Shown here one piece after another: positions 22,718 through 34,819 of a stretch of DNA of 64,000 nucleotides. Numbering within the stretch: the stretch's first letter is position 1; every line of letters begins with the position of its first letter. The notes below the pieces were generated by a model that made no database searches, had not been told where the DNA came from, and worked only from the letters and a program-made list of their open reading frames with translations. Source of the stretch: Kappaphycus alvarezii. Lineage: Eukaryota; Rhodophyta; Florideophyceae; Gigartinales; Solieriaceae. The translations under genes and the position numbers were made by a program. The stretch covers positions 124,001 through 188,000 of the forward strand of contig NADL03000683.1 in assembly GCA_002205965.3 (NCBI GenBank), given 5' to 3'.

Positions 22718-23683
22718 ATTTCGGGAGAATCGGTTTTAAAATTGTAGGGGGTAGAAGACGGTTCGTAATTTTCAATTTGATATATTTCGTAGCGACAAGG
22801 ACAGGATAATAAGCGCCATTTGCAAGATCACTCTGTCTAGTTGGAGAAAATTTCCTCTTTTTAATCTTCGATCCTAATTCTAGGAGCAATCGATTTGTTC
22901 TGTGAACAAATATAACTGGAAATCTCTCATATTATCAAATTTATTATAAATTTATTATAAAATGATTCATAACATCGTTATTATCGGCTATATTCTGTGG
23001 AAAGAAATTGTCTTCCGGAGTGGAGCGCAGAGCATCATAGTGACAAACGTGATTCCCAACCTGCATTGATGCAGCTAATGATTGCCAGTACTACACGCAA
23101 TTTGATTCATATCTATGCGTTCCAATCGTACTGTACGTCGAAGATGTACAAACGTCTTCAACAGAAAAGAATGGAACTGTTGTCTGAAGGACAGAGACAT
23201 TGATTGATGGCTGTAGACGCAATAATCAACAAATACGAGGGTAGTAACCCCAGGTAGACCCCAGATTTACATTCTTTCAACATATTGCTGTGAACCCCAT
23301 GGCACCAGAATAAAAGGGAGATATATTCCGGAACAGTGCATAGCTGCTCCGTTCATTTACTGTATTCACCTTGGGTGAATATTCGTAACGACGATTTTGT
23401 TCAGTATACTGTGCCGTACCATAAAAATATTAGCCGTTTTGGACATCAGCGGCTATTGTACTGTATACTATGGAGTACATGCTTACAGTAAGGATCTTTC
23501 AAGTCAATCCTACTCCCAAACCAAGCGTATCACTCAGGCCTGGAGGGCCCTGAGCCAGCCTGTAAGGGAAAATTAAGAGGTACTACTGGTCACCTCCTAG
23601 GATGTTCCGGGCTACAGCCGAACATATCTTGCAAATATTAAAGCATCCCAGATTAGCACCCCTCCGGATCTCAGATCTTATTC
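22718..23683. other. Intergenic, AT-rich, with GTAC words
   Basis: 22920-22990 is very AT-rich (repeated AAATTTATTATA). Words CAGTATACTGTGCC and TGTACTGTATACTATGGAGTACA occur at 23400-23485. A 68-codon plus frame at 22997-23203 is unrecognised. Confidence 0.4.
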
Positions 23684-24969
23684 TTGGCCGGAAGGCTCTC
23701 AGGTTTGGATCCAATGTTCAAAATTCCACCTCTGACTAGTTCCACTCCGGAACCACACCTTCGTGCTTCCCCCCTGCGATACAGCCGTTTTGTCATGGAG
23801 AATCCTCCACTTCCCGACTCCTTCATTGATCAAACACCTCCACCCTCATCTCCGTTGAACTCTTCCAGTGGGGCCTGTGACTTCAGCGACCATACATAAT
23901 ACTTTACATTGACAATTTAGCGGTTCGTGGCCGCCTAACTGACACTACGAAACCTCTTCAGGCCCCCTCCGGTGCAATGGTTCTTACGGATGACCTAGAA
24001 GCACCTTCAGCACAAGCAAATCAATAATTGAAAGGAAACAAGGCCCGAATGATGGAGGTGATGATTGCCGGACAAAGCAGGGGAAAAAGTGAAGATGCCG
24101 AAATGCAAGGCCGGGAGGTAGGGGAGAGTCACCAGTGTTGGCAGTGGAAGGTGGCGGGAGTCAGGCGCTAGAGGTGCAAGACGCATTGGAAGAGGACGTG
24201 GTCGCAGGAGAAGCCCAGAGTCTTGAGATAACGTGGATACAAATGTAGGATGGAAGCACGACAGAACGCCATGAACAAGTGTATTGATGGAAAGGAATTC
24301 GTGAACGCAACTGTAAAACGAAGAGCAAGTCTTTATTGTTCTTTGAATGTCAATAGAGTACGTCTCGATAAGAGAAAATGCTCAAACTAGGGGTGTTTTT
24401 ATACTACTGATGAATGATGTATTACGAAAGCTTGTCGAATGGTTGAATGCGTGTTTTGTAATGAACAAGCGTCTGATATGTTGAAGAAGTTTACTGCTAC
24501 GTGGCAGTGCTCTTTTACTCGCACACGACTGGTTTTATCTTTGAATGAACTCTAGACCAATACAAGTAATCTGGCTATGTTGTCCCGTCCTCGACAGGGT
24601 TCGTGTCATTCAGCAGAATCATTCAGCAGAATTTGTTGGAGTTCTCACCAACGGGAACATCAAACAGCGTTCAGCGAACTGTCAAAAGCGGGAACGTTTC
24701 ATCCTCAAGAAAAAAGACGAAATTGGGGAGGCAGGAGAGGCAGTAATCACAGAGCGGAGGATGAAGGAGCTGAAAAGGTTGGAAAGGGGCCGAGCAAGGT
24801 AAGAACCAAGGGACGTGCTGAAGGGGCCTCGGAAACTGCGAATAATGAATCGCCTGTAGTTGAAGTCGTTGAAGTGGAAGTAGAGGACAAATCAGGATCA
24901 AGGACCAGGAGTCGCAGAAACAGCTTACAAGCTGATAAAGAGGTGATAAGAGATGTGTCGACACCTTAA
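23684..24969 (+). pseudogene. Unknown coding region, gag-like composition
   Basis: Not recognised. Successive plus-strand stretches look coding. 23684-23899 is Pro/Ser-rich (FKIPPLTSSTPEPHLRASP). About 23905-24027 contains NLAVRGRLTDTTKPLQAPS. About 24030-24230 is Lys/Glu/Gln-rich with EMQGREVGESHQCWQWK. 24577-24969 is strongly charged (ERFILKKKDEIGEAGEAV, RRMKELKRLERGR, VVEVVEVEVEDKSGSRTR), ending at 24969. Frame changes or introns separate them; a GTAAGAACC at 24798 could be a donor. The Pro-rich then charged composition resembles retroelement gag or a disordered nuclear protein, but there is no zinc knuckle. Confidence 0.3.
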
Positions 24970-27900
24970 GCGGTAAATGGACGGGACGTTACAGCCGAGG
25001 CTGACCTGATAGAATCATTAGCTGGGATAGGAGCAAGAGGGTAGCCCCACAAGGAAGTAGTTCGGGAAAGTTCGTCCTGAAAAAGCGCAGGTGTTCGGTC
25101 ATTGTGGTGCAATTCGCGGTGCGCAGTTGTTCTCGTCTAGGTACAGAATCCTGGCAGGCAATGAGAAAACCAACACAAAAAGACTCACAGGGTGCACCAA
25201 GACTCACAGGGTGTTCGCTGTCCCCCTTTCTCTTTAAACACACCGCAATGCAGTATCACAGCCCGCCAACGGCAAGGAAAAGTTGAGTTGGTAGAGCGAG
25301 GGTGATTCCTTGGACAGCTGGACGGTATACTTGTCGTCCGGATTGTAATGCCGCGCCGGGATCCGCGGAATGCTAGAAACTTGACAAGAATCGAGTTCAA
25401 AGAACCGCGGACACCAGGGGTGCAATATTGGACAAAAGGAGAGCTAGTAGTGGGTCAGCAGTGCTGATTATCTCCTTTGGAGATAATCGCGTTGTCACCA
25501 ACGAAAAACTTGAAATTCCTATTTGTATATAGACGCCGGGGTCCAGGACACCCAGTGCGGTAAATATCACAAAAAAAATGAAAGAGCTGATATAATATTG
25601 GATGGATAGGGGGGAGGAGATAAAAGGGGAACCCGGGCGGATAAACGTGGCTATAGCCAAAGTTGCCGTTGACAAGGTTGCTGCAAAGGCAGAAGTTGGA
25701 GTCAAGTTCAGAGCCGACACCGGGGTGGCTGTTCATTCTGGGCCCTAGTGGCCAGGAAGATATTAAATAATAGTTATCTAGGTTAAGGTTATCTACGACG
25801 GCGGGGTAAATAAGTAAATATCAGCCAATAAATGGAGATTCAGGCTAGAGATGAGTAAATTTGACACTTGGCCCAATAGGTGCCTTTCAATTGCGAAAGA
25901 ATCAGGTCCTAGTTGGGCCGAAAGGCACGGAATACAAGCCGCCGGCCCACTCGGGTGGGTATAAAATTGCAAGACCGACGGTAGTCGGCAGTGGGCATAA
26001 ATGCCCTTACTGTACAGTACATTACCCGGGATGGCAGTGGTAGGGCCTATACAAAAAAATTAGATAAAAAATTATAATATCAGCTCCCCTGGTGGCAGTA
26101 CGGTGTGAGTGCCAATTGAGCTAAAGTCTATAGTTGGTACATTTTCGTTAGTTCTTCAACCTTCTGTTGATGTAAACTCGCTATTCTACTGTACAGTATA
26201 CTAAAAAATAGACAGTTTCTGAACGAATCTGAGTTCTCTCCGGAAGACATTTTACCGTTGCCCTGGCTTTAGAACCATGGCATGAATGGAAATCAAAATT
26301 CGCGGACACATCGAAATAAACATGTACGGCAAGTATATAGCCTCAGATGTGAAATTTAGTAGGAAACCATGTAGGTTTGAATGGGAAAAGGTCAATTTAC
26401 AATAAAAAAACAACAATTACTCAGCGGAAAATCCGAGCATTAGGATATGGAAACAGGCCCATCCAGAAAATCAAACATAAGCTGTCCGGAAGAGCACAAG
26501 TAGCAATATAAATGCTCGATATCGACCAAATTCTCATCATGGTGTGGGATAAGCCCAAAACGCATACTATCAAACTGGAGCGCTTGACTCCAAAAGTACG
26601 AACTCGAAAGATATCCAGGACAAACCGTCAATATAGCGCTACGAAAAACACCGCTACGCTTCCTAGATCATCCTTAAACCACAGTCCAAGCCTACAGCTA
26701 TCCGGATGCTGCACAATATTCAATATCCCCCGAAAACATCTTGATACGCTCAACAAAGAATCCTAGTCAAATGGATACAAAAAAGAGTAATACTTGAGGG
26801 AAAAGAAAAATTGCTACAATTTTTCTATTGATAGAGACATTTCCCTTTTCTCTACCTCGAACGATAAGTACGCTGCTCCGTACGAAGCGATTGACAGAAG
26901 ACATAATTGAATTATAAAACCGATCAAACACCGTGCTATATGGCAGAAGTATAGACAATAAGACTATTTACCTCCATTGCAGCGCATAAGGTCTGAAAAA
27001 AAGGCCACATATACACTTGAACTGCATATCAACACTAGAATTTCAGCCATGGCTATCCAGTTTATGTCCTCGAACAGCTACGATTCAACTTATCTTTGCT
27101 ACAACCTAACCAGACTGAAATGATGCTGCGAAATCTCTACGGAAAGCCATAATTAACCCTCATTGAAAACAAAGAGTTAGTGGCACTTCCGTAAAATTAC
27201 GACTAATAACAAAGCTACGCTTTTCAGTGAGTTTTTAGATAGAAGACAGCATCCACATATACATCGCCGTGAACATAGACTAATTTCTCCCCACATCCAG
27301 TCCCAAGCTCAAATACATCACCTACTCACTTTCCTCGCTAATAAATACAAAATCAGCAACCTGGATCACCTAATGACATATCTATAAGAGCATATAAACA
27401 CCACAAACCTCGGGAATATCTATATATCCCCCACACGGTAGTAGCTTCCTAGTCGACAAACACGAATTAAACACTGCAAATTAAGAAATACACCGTAAAG
27501 AACAAAAAACCTCGGAGGAAGCCCTCAAAGCTCGCCCACTCACTGTGGGCGAGCGAAAAAATTCTCGGTCACCCTGAGCGATAGTCTACATCAAGCAGAC
27601 TGGACAAGCCATGAAATAAATTCGATTTCAATCTCCTGGGACAAAACACTCAAAAAATTACCCCAAAACACCAAATTCTCTTGAAATTGCTAATCCAGTA
27701 CCTCAGTGTCACCTAATCAAACAGAATACTGTACTGCCTCGCCAGAGTTCACATGCCTCCAGACGCTCATCCGCTAACACATCTAGTCACGCCGACTTCA
27801 AAAACTCACCAAACCGGAAATCGATAACTTGCATTATGCATGTTCTCCTCGGGTCCATAGTCCACCGGAAAAGATCAAAAGTCGTCGCGAAGTCCACTCT

Positions 27901-28539
27901 CGTGGCCGAACACTTGAATGGACTAAAATCAGTAAAAAAAGCTCTGGATCTGACGACTCCTCAAAGACTGCTGGTATGGGAAAAATCACTCAACTAAGCT
28001 GCTTATATATAAAACCACCGCCATACAAGTGACTGACAGACAATCAAAAACGGAAAAGCAAGCTCATAGATGTCTTTTATCACTATATCATTGAAAATGT
28101 CAAAACAATATCGTTACAATCCATCACGTCCCGACCGAAACAGAAAAGCCGAAATCATGACCAAATCACTCTTCAAAAACAAAAGACACGGAACTGCGCA
28201 CTAACCCGACTCATAGAACTCCTGAAAAAAGTACGGGTCAGACCTAAGTCTCCTTAACTGCAAAAACAAAACGTCCAGAGCTCCACCCTAGAGACAATTA
28301 TGGACAACAATATGTCATATTTTTCTCCAGAACCAAAAATTAACTGTGAATGACATTGGAAAATGCAATGAGAGCTTTGAAAAAGGATCTACTAAGAAAG
28401 ATAGCCTTCACACAAAGCAGTATAAATACTGTCCGCGCACTAAAAATACATGAATGAAGAAATATGTTCGCTCTTAATCAACTTTCCCACCATTGGCCCC
28501 TCAACTTCCATGAAAATATCAATTGCTCTGTCTCTTTAG
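24970..28539. other. Long gene-poor region, AT-rich from 26 kb
   Basis: Minus-strand frames at 25185-25736 are open but carry no motif and may be chance or relic. 26000-28500 is AT-rich with only short frames on both strands. A GC-rich hairpin at 27530-27554 stands out. Palindromic TACTGTACAGTA-type words occur at about 26009-26020 and 26190-26200. Confidence 0.4.
27530..27554. repeat. Perfect GC-rich hairpin
   Basis: GCTCGCCCAC, loop TCACT, GTGGGCGAGC: a 10-base stem with a 5-base loop followed by GAAAAAATT. In the surrounding AT-rich DNA it is conspicuous. It could be a terminator-like or transposon-end structure; no CTRR Helitron end follows. Confidence 0.7.
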
Positions 28540-30651
28540 ATGAATAGTGTACAGAAAACCAGATATTTCAAGAATCTTGCACCTTTTAGAAACATACCCA
28601 GCTTCGGTATCCCTCAAGCTCATCATCCCAGTCTATTTATGCTGCAACTCCAGGGGTCCTCACATAATCAGCCTCACACAACTCATCACTACTCCACCCA
28701 ATTCTTCCGCTTGCACATCAACAACCTTCTTCGCTCTTCACGGCTTCGAAGTCGACTACAGTCCCTTTCCTGTCGATTTTAATCCATTCCTCCAATCCTG
28801 AGGTCTTCGGAAGGTTCTCGTTTAGCAATCTTCTCAGGTATTGCTGAAACCGCGATCTCGACAATTCTGCGACTCAATGCCGCAGTCCTGAGAGAAATAT
28901 TCGACCAAGCACCAGAAGAAATCAAGAATGAGCTAGGGGTAACCTAAGTCAGAGGTCGTGGTAATCTAATGGATGCTCTACTTCGAGTGCGAGAATTTGT
29001 CTAACGCAACTTGATTCATGCTTTTCAGGACAATGATTGTGCCCCAGAAAAACTGCTCGAGTTGTCTATAAATCAGCTATATGAGCTCATTGAGAACGAT
29101 CATGAGGAGCTTATTCAGCTTGCTAAAGGAGCCTTTGGTCAAGACCAGATATTGCTTCAGCCTATCAAAGACAATAAATATGTCTATGCGTACCTTTCGG
29201 CTATGCTTGCCTGGAATATTTCTGCAGCTGAAGCTGCCATTAATCACGGTGGGCGCCCCGCAGTCGATTTGAATGCTGCACGGGGTAGAAACTGCAAAGA
29301 AGTCCTAGTTGAAGATGAAAAACCTCCACGCCTCGCCTTCCAGGCATTTGAGATTTGCTTAATCTCACCTGGACGGTCTGCCCATCCAACTTGATGCACA
29401 CAACGAGGAAGAGGACGATGCGGATTTTCGGCTCCGAGGAGGAAACCTCAATCTCCTCCCAAACCAAATAGCACAGTACCCAGGCAAATACTCTTCTTCC
29501 AACGTCATTCGAATCGACGAACGCCTAGGTTCGATCATACTACGGAGAATGGTACAGGAAGGGATAAACCTGGAGCTCTCCGTAAGAAACAGGGCCTAGA
29601 ACAGAGACAGTGACGACAATACTTTCTCCTCAGAGATCGAAGCGCTCACCCTAGCCCGTTACTTACATCTCAATCTCATGGGATACCAGATCATGTTGGC
29701 TGCCCTGAAATTTTTCCCAGGGATGGAAGTGGCATTGAAACGTCTTTACTCAATTCTTCTGGTGGAAGACACAGTTAGAGAGAGTATGAGAGGGGTGACA
29801 CGTGGTTCCGCTTGGGCGATGGCAAACAAGATCCTGGAAGTTCACCCAGCAAGCGGTCTTCGAGTTACAAAAATCGACCACGCAATATCTCTTCCAACCA
29901 CGAAGAAGACGCCAATGCTTTAAAGAGTATTGGAAAACGGAATCCGAAAACCAGGCCAGCAAAGAAGAGCTAGTAACCCTCCGACCTTCTCGCACATTTC
30001 CCATAAATTGTTCCTTTATGCCACCTTGGAAGGACGAATCTAGTCCGCTGCCTTCAATCTTACGCAATTTGAATTCTCTCGTCTTCTGTTATCATGTTGA
30101 TTAGTCTTCAAAAAAAATGCCAAGAAAACTCACGCGCGGCTATAGAAGTTTTACTGCAGATGAACAGAGTAAAGAACAGCATTGGAAGAAAGACGTTTTC
30201 CTTCGTCAATACTGCAGCCAACTCATGACAGATTCTCGACACTCGTAAGAGTCTGACACACCTTTAATCAGATCTGTGGGACGAATTGGCTTTCCTGAAT
30301 ACTATGACGAGTAAGCATAGTGTACAGAAAGGACACTTCACACTAATTGGCTGTACTCGAGTGGATCTTTCTTCAGCTATCCAAGCTCCCTACTCGGTTT
30401 GGACTAAACGCATACCATCCCAACTTCGAAATCTTTTTGAAGACGCTTCACATACTTCGCTTATAATCCATGTCAAGAGCGCTCTACGTGAAGGATCAAA
30501 GTCGAGCAAGAACTATCCGGCAAGGTCCGAGCCTGGTCACTTTGCGGGGATGATTACTTTGTTTCGGGTATCAGATGAGACTTCAGAATTTCGATTGCTT
30601 GCAGATGAAATTAGTATGACATCCTTTTCTGTTCGCAAAGATTTGTGCTAA
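28540..30651 (+). CDS. Unknown spliced gene next to the copia/recombinase locus
   Basis: Not recognised. A well-formed series of plus-strand coding stretches. About 28700-28798 contains FFALHGFEVDYSPFPVDF. 28797-28948 (LRSSEGSRLAIFSGIAETA, REIFDQAPEEIKNELG) ends at a GTAACC donor, and its acceptor TTTTCAG at 29030 leads to DNDCAPEKLLELSINQLYEL. That exon continues with EELIQLAKGAFGQDQILL and HGGRPAVDLNAARGR, then after a one-base shift EEEDDADFRLRGGNLNLLPN and GSIILRRMVQEGINLELS. A second probable intron is GTAAGA to TTTCTCCTCAG (about 29582-29634), followed by LARYLHLNLMGYQIML. Later stretches include RSFTADEQSKEQHWKK (30160) and the 30286-30651 frame with PGHFAGMITLFRVSDET. No known domain. 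It shares strand and neighbourhood with the tyrosine recombinase beyond the copia insert and may belong to the same element. Confidence 0.45.
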
Positions 30652-30785
30652 ATGCACTCTCCAAAATGCAGTTTGCTCTCCTGATTGCTATGCATTCAGC
30701 AGTAAATCATCAGGCTGTCCAATCAAACGAAATCAAAGGGAGGTTACCTGTCAAAGCTTAATACAGTGTAAAGTCATGACGGAGG

Positions 30786-32439
30786 TCACATTTCGACACG
30801 CCCCCTCGAGTTGATGTCCACAATGTTGAGTAAATCTCGATGGTGGCTAGTCAGCTCGGATGGTAAGGCTTTGGTGAGGGAATCTGCCTTGTTATTATGG
30901 GACGAAATGTAAACCACCTCACACTCCTTAGCCTCAACAGCCTCGCGAACATGAAAGTACTTGATAGCAATATGCTTCACATGGCGAAGACCTGGGACTT
31001 TTGTGGTCCAGTTAATGGCCCCAAGGTTATCCTGAAATACCTTTGTCGGCTTTTCATCCGCGAGTCCCAGTTCTTTAAGCACTCCTCGAGTCCATGATAC
31101 GTCTCGAATACTTGATGATAATGCTATGGAATTCAGCTTCTGCCGTTGAGAGCGCAACACTGGACTGTTTCTTTGATGTCCACAGTATCGGTACATCATT
31201 TAAAGTAACTACTGTTCCGGATCTGGACCTTCGCTGTTCCTCATCGCGGCCCCAGTCAGCATCAGAGTGAATTCCACTACAGCCTTCTTTAAACCCTTCT
31301 TTATAATGATCCCGGCGCCTTTTGTTCCAATCAAGTATCTAATTAGGTACTTCATCGCATTCCAATGTTTCGGTGCATGGCCTTTATTAAACTTGGCAAG
31401 CAATGATACCGCAGTTGCTATGTCCGGCCTGCTCCTCGTTGCCAAGTACAGTAAAGATCCCAATATTGCCTTGTACGGCGTATGTTCCATAGCATCCTTT
31501 TCTTTCTGCAGCAGTGGTTTTCGAGCTTCATACAGGACATGTCCCATTGGCAGTGGAGACTTAGTTGACTTTGCTGTGCACATACCAGCCATTTCGATGA
31601 TTTGATTAGTATATGAGGATTGAGATAGGAAGAGGAAGGAATCATGATCTTCAATCCTTACTCCTAAAAAGAAGGATAGCTCTCCAAGGTCAGTCACCTC
31701 AAATGTTTTCCTTAGTTAATCCTGACGTATTCAATGAGGTGAATATCTCCAAGAAGAGCCATATCATCCACGTAACACAGAAGAATAACAACTTTTCCAG
31801 TCCTTTTAAGCATAAAGGCGCATTCATGCATCCGGAGCTCCTCAAAACCAATTTCTTTGAGACGAGTTCTGAGCTTCTATACCAGAGCTTAGGTGCTTGT
31901 CTTAGACCATAAAGACTCTTGAGCAAACGGGCTATTCTACCATCCAGACCTTTGATGCCTGGGATACTTGGCAATCTGATCCATATTGGCGTGTCTACAG
32001 GGAGGTTTGCGTATAGGAACGCCCCTTGACATCAATTGTTGACGAGCCCATCCAAAGCAGCGGAAAGGACGAGAAGTAGTCTGACCATATCCATACATAT
32101 GACAGGTGCATAAAACTCAGATGATCCACTTCCATCTATACGCTGCATGTTGCCCCTTGCGACCAATCTTGCTTTGAACCGAGCAGGCAACCCCTCTGAG
32201 TTGCGTTTTAGCCTGAGAATAAATGCAGAGGGCAAAGCTTTTTCACCTGATGGAGGGAGTTCTGACTCTAGTTTCCAGGTTTTACTGATTTCTAGCAGCT
32301 CCATTTCTTCCATGATCGCATGTTTACAATAGGTACTTTCCTCACTTGAGAGAGAATCTCGAAGTTTCGGTTCGTCTTTGGTGGATATTGATCGTGGCAA
32401 GCCACTTACAGGGCTTTCAGAGGCTGTGGCACGAGCCAC
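30786..32439 (-). pseudogene. copia reverse transcriptase and RNase H
   Basis: Copies the element RNA into DNA. From 32439: ICMDMVRLLLV near the N-terminal part, LKRNSEGLPARFKARLVARG (the typical copia RT entry), the YVDDMALLGD catalytic motif near 31780 in an alternate frame, LYGLRQAPKLWYRS, FFLGVRIE, ILGSLLYLATRSRPDIA, then RNase H: LGLADEKPTKVFQDN, AIKYFHVREAVEAKE and NNKADSLTKALPSE at the end. Reading changes frame at about 32030, 31700, 31210 and 31130. Catalytic Asp residues are kept, so some changes may be sequencing indels. Confidence 0.8.
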
Positions 32440-33540
32440 GAACTCCCCCCTTCGCTGGCATTAGAACTTTCACTGCCGCAAAGAGGTATATGTTCTAAAG
32501 AATCGTGATATAAAGAATCGTGATAATGGTCGATTGACGAGATATTTTTGTCTGACTGCTCGTAGCTATTAGTTTTTTCATCACTAGTGTGTGTCCCATC
32601 TGAATCAAAGTCAGTATGCCACTCTTCCCTCTGTAGAGAATTGTTCGTGACATTAGGTACTAGGTCTTTAAGCCTGGGGAAGTTATCCTCATCAAAGGTC
32701 ACATGCTTTGTTCTAATGACCTTTGCAAGGTGTCCCGGGCAAAGGATAAGTTGACGCCACCTTTGTCATGTCCGAGATTAAGACCACTAGCCATGAGTGG
32801 TGCGAATTTGTTAGATTTAAACTTCTTTCCGGGATCAGTTAAGTAACTGACTTTGCACCCAAAAACGCGCAGATGCTTAATTATTGGCGATTTTGTTCCA
32901 AATAAAGCCTCATACGGTGATTTTCCTGTTTGGGTGTGCGGGATTGCATTCTTACAATCTACGGCGTTTTCACTGCGTATGGCCAGAACTGCAATGGTAC
33001 TTTCGAGACAGACAGAGATGAACGTGCTGCATTGATAATGACGCCCTGGGTTCGCTCAACAAGACCGTTTGATGCTGGAGTGTAACTGGATGTTAGGTCT
33101 ATATCAACGCCACTTACCTGAAGTACTTTTTGTCCTTCAGTAAATTCTCGACCACCATCTGAATGTAAAGACTTCACAGTACAATCTACTTGACGTTCGA
33201 ACCACTTTGTGAATTCCAGCAGCGCAGGAGACGCATCCCCCTTATTCGAAATAGGCTTTGCAAAAATAAGCGCGTAGCTTCATCAACAATGGTAACAAGT
33301 ATTTCTCCCCGCGTGGTGATGTTTGCTTAATCTTACCGAAAACATCGATGTACAGGTGACCAGGCTTATCTGCCTTTGTGATACTGCCTTATAGGAATTC
33401 GAACCTTTCCAAGGATACAAGGCTTGCATTTTGACGTGTAGGTACTTTAGGCAAGTCCCCATTCCTAATCATTTCTCGAATCATTTTAGCTGAACCTTGA
33501 TGGCTAAGCCGATGATGCAAGATTTCACAGTCTCAGAATC
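32440..33540 (-). pseudogene. copia integrase
   Basis: Joins the element DNA into the host genome. LHHRLSHQGSAKM near 33525 is the pre-integrase HxRLxH motif. The core follows: HLYIDVFGKI near 33360 (first Asp), LHSDGGREFTEG at 33170 (second Asp), SNGLVERTQG at about 33075 (catalytic Glu), with the C-terminal part extending to about 32440 through an acidic Ser-rich linker. Several frame changes. Confidence 0.75.
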
Positions 33541-33634
33541 TTTTTGTCGATGGGGACGGTGGAGGCTTTCGTTCTCATTATAAGTAAGCTGGTTTGATGC
33601 CACTCATTTTGTCCCACTTCCGCTGGAGATTCTT

Positions 33635-34028
33635 CATCAGAATTTGCGTAGAGAAACCAGAGTCAGCCTTGTCGGCAGACATATGGCTATCAATTGTTTC
33701 TTTTGATGATAGATCAATAGGTTCACTATCCTCAGCAACACCAGGTGTTGATGATGCAAAGGATACTGTTTGAGAATTAGAAGCACCAAATGTATTCAGG
33801 TCAATGGCCTCGTGCCTTTGTGCAGTTTCGACATCAGAATTTGCGTAGAAACCAGAGTCAGCCTTGTCGGCAGACATATGGCTATCAATTGTTTCTTTTG
33901 ATGATAGATCAATAGGTTCACTATCCTCAGCAACACCAGGTGTTGATGATGCAAAGGATACTGTTTGAGAATTAGAAGCACCAAAATGTATTCAGGTCAA
34001 TGGCCTCGTGCCTTTGTGCAGTTTCGAT
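33635..34028 (-). repeat. About 198-bp tandem duplication inside copia
   Basis: The sequence starting CATCAGAATTTGCGTAG at 33635 recurs at 33832 and runs to about 34028, almost identical apart from small indels. It encodes an acidic Ser/Asp-rich linker (SADKADSGF, IDLSSKETIDSH) lying between the protease and integrase domains. The near-identity suggests a recent duplication. Confidence 0.9.
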
Positions 34029-34149
34029 TACTGCTCTCATCGCGGAGTTTTCTTGGTTTTTTAACTGATCGGTTGAGTTCTGTGCCTCCCCATCTAGTAC
34101 AGCCCGTCCTTATTGACTTTAGCTTTTCCAAGTAGCTTATAATTTTTGG

Positions 34150-34810
34150 TCATGTCAACAGAAGAGCGCAATCAGGCAAGAATACAGTGCATACTCGAGC
34201 ACGAGCAAGTGAGGGAACAGACAGGAGATCCATAGCAAGGTCCTTTGAGAAAAGAGCATTGCTTAGAGAGACATCTGTATCAAAATCCTCAGTAGTCCAT
34301 GTAACTTCACGTGTTCCAGTGTGAGACGCTTTTATCCCCGAGTTGTCTCCCAGAGAAATCTTCACATCACATTCTTTTGTTTGCGTGAGCTTCTCAAGCT
34401 GATTTACCATGTGAGTGGGTTGTGCCGGAATTAGACATCATTTCGACTGCTGTTTTGCTGATGCGGACATTTGCTCTTGCTATGCAAACTCGATGATATA
34501 TATTCTTCTTCTGTTATCCTTCTTTTTATCATCTTCCTGTACAGCATTGTCCTTTGATTCCTGCTTCTTTTGGTCTAGCCGAAGTTGAATCTTGTTTTCC
34601 GATTATTTATATTCCAGAAACAATTGCTGGTTGAGTGTCCATTTCTCTCACATATTTCACAGTACAAGTGTCCTCTGCCAGTACTAGCCGCTTCTATAAC
34701 GTGATAATTGCGAGCTCTGGATTTTATTTCTCTATGCTCCTCAAGTAGTCGGCTAGAGACAACGTTCCGATGAAAGACGAGACAGAATTATCAGCTGGCT
34801 GTGCAATCAG
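34150..34810 (-). pseudogene. copia gag 3' part and protease
   Basis: Nucleocapsid end and protease. A CCHC zinc knuckle (CEICERNGHSTSNC) lies at about 34670-34630, preceded by SRLLEEHREIKSRARN. The frame 34410-34150 matches the second half of copia protease: KISLGDNSGIKASHTG, LAMDLLSVPSLARA. The catalytic DSG region falls in the shifted part between them and is not clearly seen. The N-terminal gag is missing beyond about 34810. Confidence 0.65.
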
Positions 34811-34819
34811 AACTCATAC

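Larger units (their letters stand above)
30786..34810 (-). mobile_element. Ty1/copia retrotransposon, 5'-truncated
   Basis: Minus-strand element with the copia domain order gag-protease-integrase-RT-RNase H. It ends with RNase H at 30786, followed by a purine-rich GAGGGGGCG and a TG start that fits the beginning of a 3' LTR (below 30793). No second copy of that sequence exists near 34.8 kb, and the N-terminal part of gag is absent. The 5' end is therefore lost at about 34810, where the tyrosine-recombinase locus begins on the other strand. Confidence 0.8.

Noticed and set aside
25397-25736. Minus-strand hydrophobic frame with possible membrane segments
   Set aside because: No motif, and overlapping frames on the same strand look equally plausible; likely chance.
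27530-27560. Helitron 3' end
   Set aside because: The hairpin fits in size but is not followed by CTRR, and no Rep/helicase coding was seen.
33405-33430. Sequence resembling a tRNA B box (GGTTCGAATTCC on the minus strand)
   Set aside because: It lies within copia integrase coding DNA and no acceptor stem or A box can be folded around it.
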